Shown: positions 25,931 through 33,679, numbered from the stretch's first letter. The stretch is DNA of 64,000 bases from Beijerinckiaceae bacterium (GCA_019745195.1 JAIETL010000059.1:29450-93449), one strand, 5' to 3'. The notes: a model not told the origin generated them from the letters alone. Translations and numbers: made by a program.

Positions 25931-25937
25931 TCACGCA

Positions 25938-26068
25938 GACCGCCGGGGCGACCGCCTCGGCCATCCTGTGAGCCGTCCCCGCTCTCTGGAGCGCGAGCGC
26001 CCTGGCAGGCCAGGGACAGTTCACAAGATGGCCACCCGGTCATCGCAACCGCCCAGGAGGGCATCATC
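25938..26068 (+). ncRNA. Leader element A, copy 2 (candidate structured 5' UTR)
   Basis: Opens with the same GACCGCCGGGGC as copy 1. The long stem is GGCCATCCTGTGAGCCGTCCC (21 nt, 25959-25979) in two parts: GGCCATCCTGTGAGCC and GTCCC, pairing with GGGAC (26013-26017) and AGTTCACAAGATGGCC (26018-26033). The apex differs wholly from copy 1 and holds two small hairpins, GCTC-tctg-GAGC and CCCTGG-cagg-CCAGGG. The tail GCCCAGGAGGGCATCATC leads to the ATG. Conservation of the stem with a replaced loop argues for function of the helix. Confidence 0.55.
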
Positions 26069-26398
26069 ATGCAGAAGACTTTCTATTGCGCGCTCCATGC
26101 CGACACTGCCGACCAGCGCGAGATCCTGGCTTACGATCCCGATCCGGAAGTCGCCCTTGCTTATGCCGCAGTCAAACACGGCATCGTGGAATCCCAGATG
26201 ATCACCGTGCAGGCGACCCGTCGCCTTTCGGAGATGCTGGATTTTTTGAACTGCCCGACCTGCTTCAGGATCACGCCCAACAACCAGGTCGATGTCGTGA
26301 CATTCGAAGAGCTGGCGTACAGGCCGGCGACCCCGGCTGATGGCCTTGAAGAAGAAGAAGCAGAGAAGGCGAAGAAGGCGGAGGAGGAGGGTGAGTGA
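26069..26398 (+). CDS. Hypothetical protein, paralogue of 24530-25009 (109 aa)
   Basis: Preceded by leader element A and AGGAGGG. Reads MQKTFYCALHADTADQREIL with the same N-terminal pattern as the product of 24530. A possible metal site NCPTCFRITPNN follows. The C-terminus becomes Lys/Glu-rich (EEEEAEKAKKAEEEGE), a low-complexity tail that may be an extension by slippage. Function unknown. Confidence 0.55.
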   Translation: MQKTFYCALHADTADQREILAYDPDPEVALAYAAVKHGIVESQMITVQATRRLSEMLDFLNCPTCFRITPNNQVDVVTFEELAYRPATPADGLEEEEAEKAKKAEEEGE

Positions 26399-26669
26399 GG
26401 TCAGGATATGGACGCCCGACCCGGTCCGCTTCGTCGCCTCAGCGCTCTACGGGGAGCGCTGGCAGAGCCCTCCCCGACCCGGCGCTCCAGCACCACCACC
26501 AGGCGATCGTCGAATCCCTGGACGCCGAGCCCACCCCGGCGCGGCGAAGCCGGCCATGGCGCTGGGTGCCGCGCCGACGATCAAGATGCCCCCGCTGCGG
26601 ACGCCGCCGCCGAAGGCTCCGAGGAAGGTGACCGGGCCGGACGAGCAGGATCTCCTTATTCCATTTTGA
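26391..26669 (+). CDS. Chimeric hypothetical protein (IWTPD-type head, DLLIPF-type tail; 92 aa)
   Basis: From GTG 26391, with GGAGGAGG just upstream, the product begins VSEVRIWTPDPVRFVASALY-GERWQSP, which is the head of the 25536 gene, then diverges into a Pro/Ala-rich tail ending GPDEQDLLIPF, the ending of the 22941 gene. An in-frame ATG at 26340 would add a poly-Lys/Arg run and is unlikely. The arrangement looks like recombination between two neighbouring modules; the HTH part of the parent is lost, so it may not be functional. Confidence 0.5.
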   Translation: MSEVRIWTPDPVRFVASALYGERWQSPPRPGAPAPPPGDRRIPGRRAHPGAAKPAMALGAAPTIKMPPLRTPPPKAPRKVTGPDEQDLLIPF

Positions 26670-26762
26670 GGCCCCGGCCCTGCCTGCGGCGGCTCTTAGC
26701 GGAGCCGTCTCGGGGATGGCCAAGCCCGGCGATCCAAGTCACCCCAGTTGCGTGGAGTACAT
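26669..26762 (+). repeat. Leader element B, copy 2
   Basis: Near-identical to 23319-23412: same start AGGCCCCGGCCCTGCC and same end AGTTGCGTGGAGTAC. The hairpin is GGCGGCTC (26688-26695) and GAGCCGTC (26702-26709) with loop TTAGCG; the C-to-T change becomes a G-U pair. The two copies lie 3350 bp apart in direct orientation. Confidence 0.7.
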
Positions 26763-27209
26763 ATGAGCATCATCGAGCATTCCGAGACCGCTGCCCCCGA
26801 GCCGAGCATCGCTCCGCTGGTCACCCTCACGACCGAGGACGTCGTTGTCTGCCGCGAGGTTTACAATCGCATCGTCGACGACCGGTTCACGATGGCAGAG
26901 TACAAGTACATGAAGGCCCTCGCTGCGCGGACCGTCACCGACGAGTCGCTCATGCGCTGGCACGTCTTTGATCGCGTGCCCTGGGTCAGCTACAGGCGCC
27001 CGATCGAGAAGCGCCTCGCGAAGTCAACGTCGGAAGACATCTGCTACTGGACGTACACGAAAATCCCCCGCGGCGAGCGAGTGCTGCGGACCGTGGGCGA
27101 CTCGGCCAACGACACGAACCGCGCCGTCCATTCGAAGCTGGCTTGCCTACTCTACAGCCTGCTCGAAGACTACGACGTGCCCCTTTGGTACCGGATGGCG
27201 AAGCTCTGA
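26763..27209 (+). CDS. Hypothetical protein (148 aa)
   Basis: Starts at the ATG ending leader element B, the same position as the unrelated gene at 23413. Contains TEDVVVCREVYNRIVDDRFT and a DTNRAVHSKLACLLYSLLED helix near the C-terminus. No family recognised. TGATG couples it to the methylase remnant. Confidence 0.5.
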   Translation: MSIIEHSETAAPEPSIAPLVTLTTEDVVVCREVYNRIVDDRFTMAEYKYMKALAARTVTDESLMRWHVFDRVPWVSYRRPIEKRLAKSTSEDICYWTYTKIPRGERVLRTVGDSANDTNRAVHSKLACLLYSLLEDYDVPLWYRMAKL

Positions 27210-27720
27210 TGCCCGCCCCGACCCGCTCGCTGTTCCGCACCCTGGGCGGCAAATTCTTGCAGGCCAAGGGCATCATCGGCCTTTTTCCGCCGCACCGCGT
27301 GTACGTCGAGCCCTTCGGCGGCGGCGCTAGCGTGCTGATGCGGAAGCCGCCCTCGCCCGTCGAGGTCCTAGGTGACGCGGACTTCGATGTCGTGTCGCTT
27401 TACCGGGCTGTCAAAGATCCGGTGCAGTGCGCGATGCTGCAGTTCCACATGCTCTACACCCCCTTTTCGAGCGCCGAATTCGAGCGGGCTTGTCAGGAGA
27501 CCGGCGGCGAACCCTTGGATCGCGCATGGCAGGTATTGGTCCGCAGCGCGATGGCCTTTTCGCCGGAGCGGACGTCGGAGAAAGTGAGTGGATTCCGGCG
27601 CAACACCAGCGGCAGCCGCAACGTGCCGAGCAGCTACGATTGGGCGACTTAAATGAACGCTCTGCCCCGCTTCAGGGACCGCCTAGCGCGCGTCATCATC
27701 GAGGACGGCGACGCCGTCGA
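27209..27720 (+). pseudogene. DNA adenine methylase (Dam/D12 class), nonsense mutation and 3' truncation
   Basis: The first 147 codons match phage D12-class adenine methylases: RTLGGKFLQAKGII, then the AdoMet-binding VYVEPFGGGASVLMRKPPS and a DVVSLYR segment. TAA at 27650-27652 interrupts SSYDWAT, but the same frame continues with the expected ALPRFRDRLARVIIEDGDAVE up to about 27720. There the homology stops and the catalytic DPPY motif is missing. The gene cannot make an active methylase. The sequence beyond belongs to a small membrane protein gene, so a deletion joined them. Confidence 0.8.
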
Positions 27721-27725
27721 AGGGA

Positions 27726-27854
27726 ATGGCTCGGGTCAAGACGCAGCTGGATGCGGATGAGAAGGCGGCCCGTGACGCTTTCATGGCATGGATCACGCCG
27801 ACCATCGGGCTCATCGGCGTCCTGATCGGCTTGGTAGCCGCGTTCAAGAAATAA
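27726..27854 (+). CDS. Small single-span membrane protein (42 aa)
   Basis: Reads MARVKTQLDADEKAARDAF then MAWITPTIGLIGVLIGLVAA and FKK, that is a charged helix followed by one membrane segment with a positive end. It stands between the methylase remnant and the Shedu gene and ends in a terminator. GAAGGGA precedes the start. Function unknown; it may be intact or the 3' end of a larger lost gene. Confidence 0.45.
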   Translation: MARVKTQLDADEKAARDAFMAWITPTIGLIGVLIGLVAAFKK

Positions 27855-27873
27855 CCCACCAGATTGTGGGTTT
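27853..27873 (+). terminator. Hairpin terminator
   Basis: AACCCAC (27853-27859) pairs with GTGGGTT (27866-27872), loop CAGATT, followed by TTT-CC. It overlaps the stop of the small membrane protein gene and separates it from the Shedu gene. Confidence 0.6.
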
Positions 27874-27939
27874 CCTCACGACGAGTGCGGCGCGAGTCCA
27901 ATTATCAAGTACTATCCCTTGGCGGGGATAGGAGACGAG

Positions 27940-28971
27940 ATGAAAATCGACGTTGCCAAGCCGGATGCCGAGCGACATCCGAATTTGAGGTCACTGAACA
28001 CAGTGGTCCTAAAAGACGGCCCGAAAGTTCGGAAGGTCGCGAAGATCACCAAAATTCGCGACCATAATACCGGGGCGCCTCATCACGATTCTCTCAGCTT
28101 GAAAAGCTACAAGCTCAATCCAGTGTCCTGTGATCTTCAGCAGGAACGAAGCCTCAGTCTTGAGGGTGAGGAAATCACCCGGTTGACGGATTTCCTTCAG
28201 GCGTTGCGGGACGGCTCCGTGCCGGATAGGGCCGGAAGCTTCGTTGTTCTGAATGCAGCAGGGAAGGAAGCCGAGACCCTGCGGCAGATGGCCGATCTTG
28301 GTGACGGCGCGAAGCTGGACGCCCTTGCCACTCTGATGCGTCAGGCCGCTTCGACCCCAGGTGTGCTGGCCAAGCTCGCGGCCAAGCTGTCAGAGGACGA
28401 AGGCTTCTTGGAGAAAGCGGCCACGGCGCTTAACCTGGAGGTCTATCGCAGCGCTGTCCGAGACCTCGAAGCCCTAATCGCGACGAGCAACAGGGAGGCC
28501 GACTTCCAGAGTTTCCTGGAGACGAACCCATGGATGTTCGGGAGTGAGTACAGCGCCGTTCTCGACCGTCGTCGTTGGACACGTGATGAGCAGCTGGACT
28601 TTCTGGCACGCCTTACGACGGGCGGCGATGTGGAGGTCATCGAGATCAAGACGCCGATGCAAGGCCAGCCACTTTTTCTGAAGGACAGCTCGCACGCCAC
28701 TCTTTATCCCGGCGCGCCGCTGACGAAGGTGATCGCCCAGGTCCAAAACTATCTGGAGAGGCTCGACCGCGACCGAAACGGGATACTGGCGAACGACGGC
28801 GTCGACGTCACCAAGATCCGGGCGAAAGTCATCATTGGGAGCGAAGGTGACGCGGATCAACAGGCGGCCTTGAGGCGCTTGAACGGCCACCACCACCGCA
28901 TCCAGATCATAACCTTCGATGGGCTGCTAGCGATCGCGCGCCGGGTTCTCGCCTACCTAGAAGGGGGCTAG
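27940..28971 (+). CDS. sduA: Shedu (SduA, DUF4263) anti-phage defence nuclease
   Basis: The 343-residue protein has the Shedu C-terminal nuclease: EADFQSFLETNPWMFGSEYS at about 187-205, then D220-x14-E235-x-K237 (QLDFL ... EVIEIKTP), the PD-(D/E)XK catalytic set, with a following Q-V-Q-N-Y helix and AKVIIG strand. The N-terminal 170 residues form a variable sensor part. Shedu is a single-gene defence that forms oligomers and nicks DNA on phage infection. GGAG precedes ATG 27940. The gene is complete and alone between a terminator and the SOS gene remnants, so it could be expressed from its own promoter. Confidence 0.85.
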   Translation: MKIDVAKPDAERHPNLRSLNTVVLKDGPKVRKVAKITKIRDHNTGAPHHDSLSLKSYKLNPVSCDLQQERSLSLEGEEITRLTDFLQALRDGSVPDRAGSFVVLNAAGKEAETLRQMADLGDGAKLDALATLMRQAASTPGVLAKLAAKLSEDEGFLEKAATALNLEVYRSAVRDLEALIATSNREADFQSFLETNPWMFGSEYSAVLDRRRWTRDEQLDFLARLTTGGDVEVIEIKTPMQGQPLFLKDSSHATLYPGAPLTKVIAQVQNYLERLDRDRNGILANDGVDVTKIRAKVIIGSEGDADQQAALRRLNGHHHRIQIITFDGLLAIARRVLAYLEGG

Positions 28972-29020
28972 TCGATGGCTGTGGCGAATTCCCCACATTG
29001 ACTCTGGCAGGGCCGATGAT

Positions 29021-29035
29021 GTTCCTATTATGTTC
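29021..29035 (+). promoter_or_regulatory. LexA box (GTTC-N7-GTTC)
   Basis: GTTCCTATTATGTTC matches the alphaproteobacterial LexA consensus GTTC-N7-GTTC exactly and lies 22 bp before the umuD start, the expected place for SOS repression of umuDC. Confidence 0.85.
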
Positions 29036-29056
29036 TCATGATAGGAGCCCGTTCCG

Positions 29057-29478
29057 ATGCACATGTCGCCCGCCGTCCTCGGCCCGCCGATCTTCCTGCC
29101 GGTATACCTGAAGGCGGTGCGGGCGGGCTTTCCGTCGCCTGCGGACGATTACCTGGACCAGCCCATCGACCTGTCGCGGGCGCTGATCCAGAACGCGCCG
29201 GCCACCTTCATCATGACCGTCGCCAGCGACAGCGCGATCGATGTCGGCATCTTCGACGGCAGCCTGATCACGGTGGATCGCAGCCTCATGCCCAAGGACG
29301 GCGATGCCGTCGTCGTCGACGTCAACGGGAGCGCAGCATCAAGATTTTCAGGATTACCAGGGGCCGATCAAGTCTCGCGTTCGGCAACCGGCGCTACCCC
29401 GAATACGACCCTGGCCCGGACGCTGAGATCAACGTCTTTGGCGTCGTGACCAACACGGTGCGGCGGTTCCGGCGGTGA
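29057..29478 (+). pseudogene. umuD: umuD, error-prone polymerase processing subunit, frameshifted
   Basis: AGGAG precedes ATG 29057. The frame reads through the cleavage-region pattern AGFPSPADDYLDQPIDL and the Ser region ASDSAIDVGIFDGSLITVD to VVVDVNG. From about 29328 the expected continuation (RSIKIFRI ... [19 protein letters not shown], with the catalytic Lys) is in another frame, ending TGA at 29476-29478. One G is missing in a G-run. The residue after the catalytic Ser is Ala instead of Met. Without repair, no functional UmuD is made. Confidence 0.8.
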
Positions 29479-30749
29479 CCCGCTCGTTCGCCCTAATCGA
29501 CGGCAACAGCTTCTATTGCTCCTGCGAACGCGTGTTTGATCCGAAGCTCCAGCGGCGCCCGGTGATCGTGCTCTCGAACAACGACGGCTGCGCGGTCGCC
29601 CGGACCGCCGAGGCGAAGGCGCTCGGGATCAAGATGGGCGCGCCAATGTTCTCGATCCACGACCTCTGCAAGCGCGAGGGCGTCGTCGTCTTCTCGTCCA
29701 ACTACACCCTGTACGGCGACATGAGCCGCCGCATGAACACCGTCTACCAGCGCTTCTCTCCCGACATCGAGATCTACTCGATCGACGAGAGCTTCCTCGA
29801 CCTGACGCCGGTGGCGCCGGAGCAACGCGAAGAACTCGTTCGTGACCTGCGCACGACGGTCTCCACTTGGACCGGCGTTCCCACCTGCGTGGGAATCGGC
29901 CCGACGAAGACCCTGGCGAAACTCGCCAACAAGATCGCCAAGACGACTCCTCAGCTCCGCGGGGTCTGCGACCTGACCAGCGAGGAGGCCCGGCGGGAAT
30001 GGCTGCCCCTGTTCCCGCTTGAGGATGTCTGGGGCATCGGTCGCGCCAGTCAGGCCAAGCTCGGCGCCTTCGGCTGCAAGACGGCCGCGACGTTGCCGCG
30101 CTCGATCCCAAGCTGGCCAGAAAGACACTGACCGTCGTCGGCGAGCGGACCATCCATGAGCTTCGCGGCCAGCCCTGCATCGACCTGGAGACAGTGGCGC
30201 CGACCCGAAAGGGCTGCGCTGTTACCCGGTCGTTCGCCGGCCGCGTTGATTCCTTGGAGATGATGCAGGAGGCCATCGCGGCCCATGCAACCCGCCTCGG
30301 GGAGAAGCTCAGGCATCACGGCTTGGCGACCACGTCACGGTTTTTTTCCACACCAGCCCCTTCGATAACGGCCCGTCCCGCAGCGTCTCGACCACAGTGG
30401 ATTTTCCCGAGGCCAGCAACGACACCCTGGTCCTGGTCCGGGCGGCGAAGTGGGGAGCCCGGCGGATCTGGAAGAACGGCTACCGGTATTCGAAGGCCGG
30501 CCTGATGACGGTGGACCTTGTCCCGCTGGAGGCCTCGCAGCGCGCCCTGATCGGCGCCCTCGATCGCGAGAAGAGCGGCCGCCTGATGGAGGCCCTGGAC
30601 GCTTGCAACCAGAAGCATGGCAGCGGGTCTGTGTTCTCGGCGGCGTCGGGGATCGCCACCAAAAGAAGGCCTGGATCACCAAGTTCGACATGCGGTCGCC
30701 GCGGTACACGACGCGACTTGAAGAGGTTCCGGTAGTAGCGGCGGCTTGA
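29475..30749 (+). pseudogene. umuC: umuC, Y-family DNA polymerase V subunit, three frameshifts
   Basis: The start overlaps the umuD stop. The first 205 codons are a good UmuC N-terminus: [29 protein letters not shown] (catalytic D-E) and [20 protein letters not shown]. Single-base deletions near 30089, 30329 and 30664 throw the frame each time; reading across them restores the little-finger domain and the ending KKAWITKFDMRSPRYTTRLE. The polymerase domain is intact only up to the first lesion, so translesion synthesis from this gene is lost. Confidence 0.85.
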
Positions 30750-30771
30750 TCTTACCAATCCGGGTCATCGA

Positions 30772-31065
30772 TGGGCGAAGGCCGCGAAGCCGTCGGCTAA
30801 GCCAGAGCGCGGCAACGCCGACATGATCATCGCGACGACCCAGCGCGTGTCGTCCGTCTGGTATGCGTCCTGAGAGATCGGCGTCTCGCAGGCGACAATC
30901 CGCAAGGTCTTCAAGCGTCGCGGGTTGGAGATCCCGAAGCTCGACAAGGGCAAGCTTAGACAGGCTTGCCTGGTCGGCGGGGCGAAGCGCAGGGCCTGGA
31001 CGATTGCGGCCAGGGAGCCAGTCAGCGTGTATCAGCGGCCCATCCAGCTGTCGCTTTTCGGCTAG
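30772..31065 (+). pseudogene. Decayed helix-turn-helix protein remnant
   Basis: One frame reads KPERGNADMIIATTQRVSSV then TGA at 30871-30873, then continues EIGVSQATIRKVFKRRGLEI, PKLDKGKLRQACLVGG and ends RPIQLSLFG with TAG at 31065. The second part is a clear HTH of phage or resolvase type. No start codon is evident. It marks the right edge of the island; its stop overlaps the end of the next, minus-strand gene. Confidence 0.45.
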
Positions 31066-31505
31066 CGGATCACAACGCCGTCGGTGGGCCAGTCGCCGAA
31101 TATCCTCGCCAGCTGCTCGCCCTCATCTTTGCTCTGGACCTCCAGGGCAACAAAAGGCGGGTCGTGCCGCCGATAGGTCCTCGCGGCGGCGACGAGGTGC
31201 GAACCACGAGCGACCATCGGGATCATATCGGGCACTCGGGGATCAGGGTCCTGCCAGACGAAGACGATAACGGGGTTTCCAAGGAAGTCCCGGACGAACC
31301 TATCGATCGCCAACCGATCGCCCCTCGCGACAAGCGCATCGTGCTTGGCCTTGTTCGCGGCTGCATTGCGCAGGATATCCATACGGAGGCTATGCGTACG
31401 ACCGACGTGCTCGACGGCGACGCCATGGATGGAATGGAAGTCCCCGAACACCCGTTCGAGATCCTCCTGGCCGGGAGCCGCCCGGCGGCGCTTGGACTCA
31501 CCCAT
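31062..31505 (-). CDS. Hypothetical protein of the MGESKRRR type (147 aa)
   Basis: Starts MGESKRRRAAPGQEDLERVF with a basic N-terminal patch and continues with an alpha/beta part (NPVIVFVWQDPDPRVPDMIP). Proteins starting M-G-E-S-K-R-R-K/R are common unnamed proteins of alphaproteobacteria. GGA lies upstream of the start. Function unknown; may belong either to the island edge or to the chromosome backbone. Confidence 0.55.
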   Translation of the reverse strand: MGESKRRRAAPGQEDLERVFGDFHSIHGVAVEHVGRTHSLRMDILRNAAANKAKHDALVARGDRLAIDRFVRDFLGNPVIVFVWQDPDPRVPDMIPMVARGSHLVAAARTYRRHDPPFVALEVQSKDEGEQLARIFGDWPTDGVVIR

Positions 31506-31551
31506 GCGACATCCGCGGGGCTAAGCAGCGCCGTGACAGCCCGATCGGGGC

Positions 31552-31953
31552 TCAGGGGAGGATCGCGGTGACCCGGATCTCGATGCGCATCGTCGGCAAC
31601 CCCAGGGCTGCGACCCCGATCTCGGTCCAAATCGGCGCGTGGTTGGGCATGTACTGCCGATAGAGTTTGGACATCGTCTCATTCACGACGGCAGGGAAGC
31701 CGCCGACATGATAGGAATTGACGTGCACGACATGCTCCCATCCGGCCCCGGCGGTCGCCAACGTGCGTTCGACGTTTTGAAAGGCCTGCTCGATCTCAAC
31801 CTCGATGGACTCCGGTATCTGAAGGTCGTCGTCCCAACCACCCTGGCCGGACGTCTCGACGCGGTTTCCGATCTTGACTGCCTGCGAGTAATGCAAGGTG
31901 TCCCGGAGGAACTCGCCATAGCCGGGGGTTACGAAGAACGAGGGCTTTTCCAT
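31552..31953 (-). CDS. RidA/YjgF family protein
   Basis: The 133-residue protein has the RidA features VKIGNRVETSGQGGWDDDLQ, a VVHVNSYHV strand-helix and the C-terminal MRIEIRVTAIL. Canonical RidA needs an Arg in its I-E-I-E-A-I-A motif; here the Arg of M-R-I-E-I-R-V-T-A is present in a variant form, so imine deaminase activity is possible but not certain. It is divergent from the LysR gene at 32082, which probably regulates it. Confidence 0.85.
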   Translation of the reverse strand: MEKPSFFVTPGYGEFLRDTLHYSQAVKIGNRVETSGQGGWDDDLQIPESIEVEIEQAFQNVERTLATAGAGWEHVVHVNSYHVGGFPAVVNETMSKLYRQYMPNHAPIWTEIGVAALGLPTMRIEIRVTAILP

Positions 31954-32081
31954 CGGTTTCCATCCTGGTGATTGAGCAAGGACGCGACGTCGCCGGTCCT
32001 CTTCGTCATCGAGAGATATGGCGTCTCGATTGATTACTTAAGACGTTGATAATCGCATGGGTTAGTGCAATTTGGCCAGCA

Positions 32082-32990
32082 ATGCATCGTCCGTCGTTCA
32101 ACGATCTCACCGCCTTCGTCGCCGTCGCCGACCATCGGAGTTTCCGCCGCGCCGCGGAGGAGATCGGCACGGCGCCCTCAACGTTGAGCCATGCGATCCG
32201 AACGTTGGAGGATCGCATGGGTGTCCGGCTCCTGAACCGCACGACGCGGAGCGTCTCGCCGACCGAGGCGGGCTTTCAACTCCTCACTCGGCTTCGGCCG
32301 GCACTGGCGACGCTGGACGAGGCGTTGGACAGCGTCGCGGCGTTTCGCGGCGACGTCTCAGGCACGGTGAGGATCAACGCGCCCCGGGTCGCGGCCGCGA
32401 TGCTGGTGGACGACGTTCTTCCGCTCATGGCGGAGAGGTTCCCCGATGTCACCGTCGACATCGTGGTGGAGGGCAAGCTGGTCGACATCGTATCCGGCGG
32501 CTTCGACGCCGGCGTCCGGCTCGCCGGCTCGATACAAATGGATATGGTCTGTGTGCAACTCGGCAGCCTAGTCGAATTCGTCTGCGTCGCATCCCCGGCC
32601 TACATATCTCGCCATGGCGAGCCGGGCTCTCCGGAAGACCTCAAGCGACATCGCTGCATTGGCCACCGCATGCCTGGCGGCAAGCTGTATCGATGGGAGT
32701 TCACGCGCGCAGGGCAGGAACTGACAGTCGATACCGTTGGACCTGTGATCCTCGATGATGAGGACCTGATGGTCGACGCCGCCGTGAAGGGGCTTGGCAT
32801 CGCATATGTCACGAGCCCCGCCGCGACGGCCGCCTTGGCCGACGGACGCCTGCGGCGGGTGCTCCGTCCATGGACGCCGGCGCCGGAGGCGATTGCGATA
32901 TACTATCCTGGCCATAGGCGCGTACCGCCTGCGCTTCGTGCCTTTCTCGACACAGTAAAAACGCTGACACACGGATCGATGCAGCCGTAG
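32082..32990 (+). CDS. LysR-family transcriptional regulator
   Basis: 302 residues. The winged HTH is seen at residues 3-60 (FNDLTAFVAVADHRSFRRAA, then LSHAIRTLEDRMGVRLLNRT) followed by the effector domain with VDIVSGGFDAGVRLAGSI. It belongs to the same subgroup as the LysR fragment at the left window end. Start ATG 32082 matches the family N-terminus. Divergence from the RidA gene suggests autoregulation and control of that gene. Confidence 0.93.
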   Translation: MHRPSFNDLTAFVAVADHRSFRRAAEEIGTAPSTLSHAIRTLEDRMGVRLLNRTTRSVSPTEAGFQLLTRLRPALATLDEALDSVAAFRGDVSGTVRINAPRVAAAMLVDDVLPLMAERFPDVTVDIVVEGKLVDIVSGGFDAGVRLAGSIQMDMVCVQLGSLVEFVCVASPAYISRHGEPGSPEDLKRHRCIGHRMPGGKLYRWEFTRAGQELTVDTVGPVILDDEDLMVDAAVKGLGIAYVTSPAATAALADGRLRRVLRPWTPAPEAIAIYYPGHRRVPPALRAFLDTVKTLTHGSMQP

Positions 32991-33328
32991 GGCAGGTGTC
33001 GAGACTGAAGGATTCAAAGAATTCCCGCAGCAACAGCGCGCAAAATCGGTTCTAAGCAGCAGCGGAATTTACGCCTGCTTGGGCCGGAACGAGCGTACGC
33101 CGCTTCGGTAGAGATGCCGCTTCCCGCCGATGCTGAATTCAAGGGAGACAGGAAGCTCATAACCGCGTGCCTCGATGCCTAAGGAGGCCCGTAGGCGCTC
33201 AAAAGCATCGTGGCGCCGGGGTCAATTCGAAGCTGTGGGCTTACGCCAGCGCAAGTCTGGCCTGTTCGTGCATTACATTTATGGTGAGCGGGGCCATGTC
33301 GAAGGCCCCATCTTCAACGGAGACTTCA
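32991..33328. other. Noncoding gap upstream of the HU gene
   Basis: Between the LysR stop and HU start. No convincing gene or repeat is seen; GGAG at about 33319 is the HU ribosome binding site. Confidence 0.5.
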
Positions 33329-33601
33329 ATGACTAAGAACGGACTGATTGCCGCCGTTGCGGAAGATGCCGCCAAGTCGAAAACCGATGTCGTCGCCGTT
33401 CTGACATCGCTCGCTGCCATCGTCTCGACAACCTTGAAGGGAGGTGGTGAGCTCACCTTGGGCGGCATCGGCAGACTTTCAGCGGCGAAGCGCGACGCCC
33501 GACAAGCCCGCAATCCCTCGACCGGCGCGGTAATCGACGTCCCCGCGAAAACGGTGGTTAAGTTCAAGGTGGCTAGAGACCTCGCAGACGCCGTTGCCTG
33601 A
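33329..33601 (+). CDS. HU/IHF-family DNA-binding protein
   Basis: The 90-residue protein is a standard HU: MTKNGLIAAVAEDAAKSKTD, KGGGELTLGGIGRLSAAKRD, ARNPSTGAVIDVPAKTVVKF and a C-terminal helix. It bends and compacts DNA as a dimer. The DNA-intercalating arm keeps its Asn-Pro (RNPSTG). The gene follows the LysR unit and is convergent with mucR. Confidence 0.93.
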   Translation: MTKNGLIAAVAEDAAKSKTDVVAVLTSLAAIVSTTLKGGGELTLGGIGRLSAAKRDARQARNPSTGAVIDVPAKTVVKFKVARDLADAVA

Positions 33602-33679
33602 TTTCGACGTCCCCGCCCATTCGAAATGAGCGGGGAGTTCGATCGATCCGGCTGGCCGCGGCCGGGCCGATCATCCGTA

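Noticed and set aside
26340-26669. ATG 26340 as start of the chimeric gene
   Set aside because: It would add a long Lys/Arg run that is the antisense-free shadow of the upstream Glu/Lys tail; GTG 26391 gives homology from the first residue.
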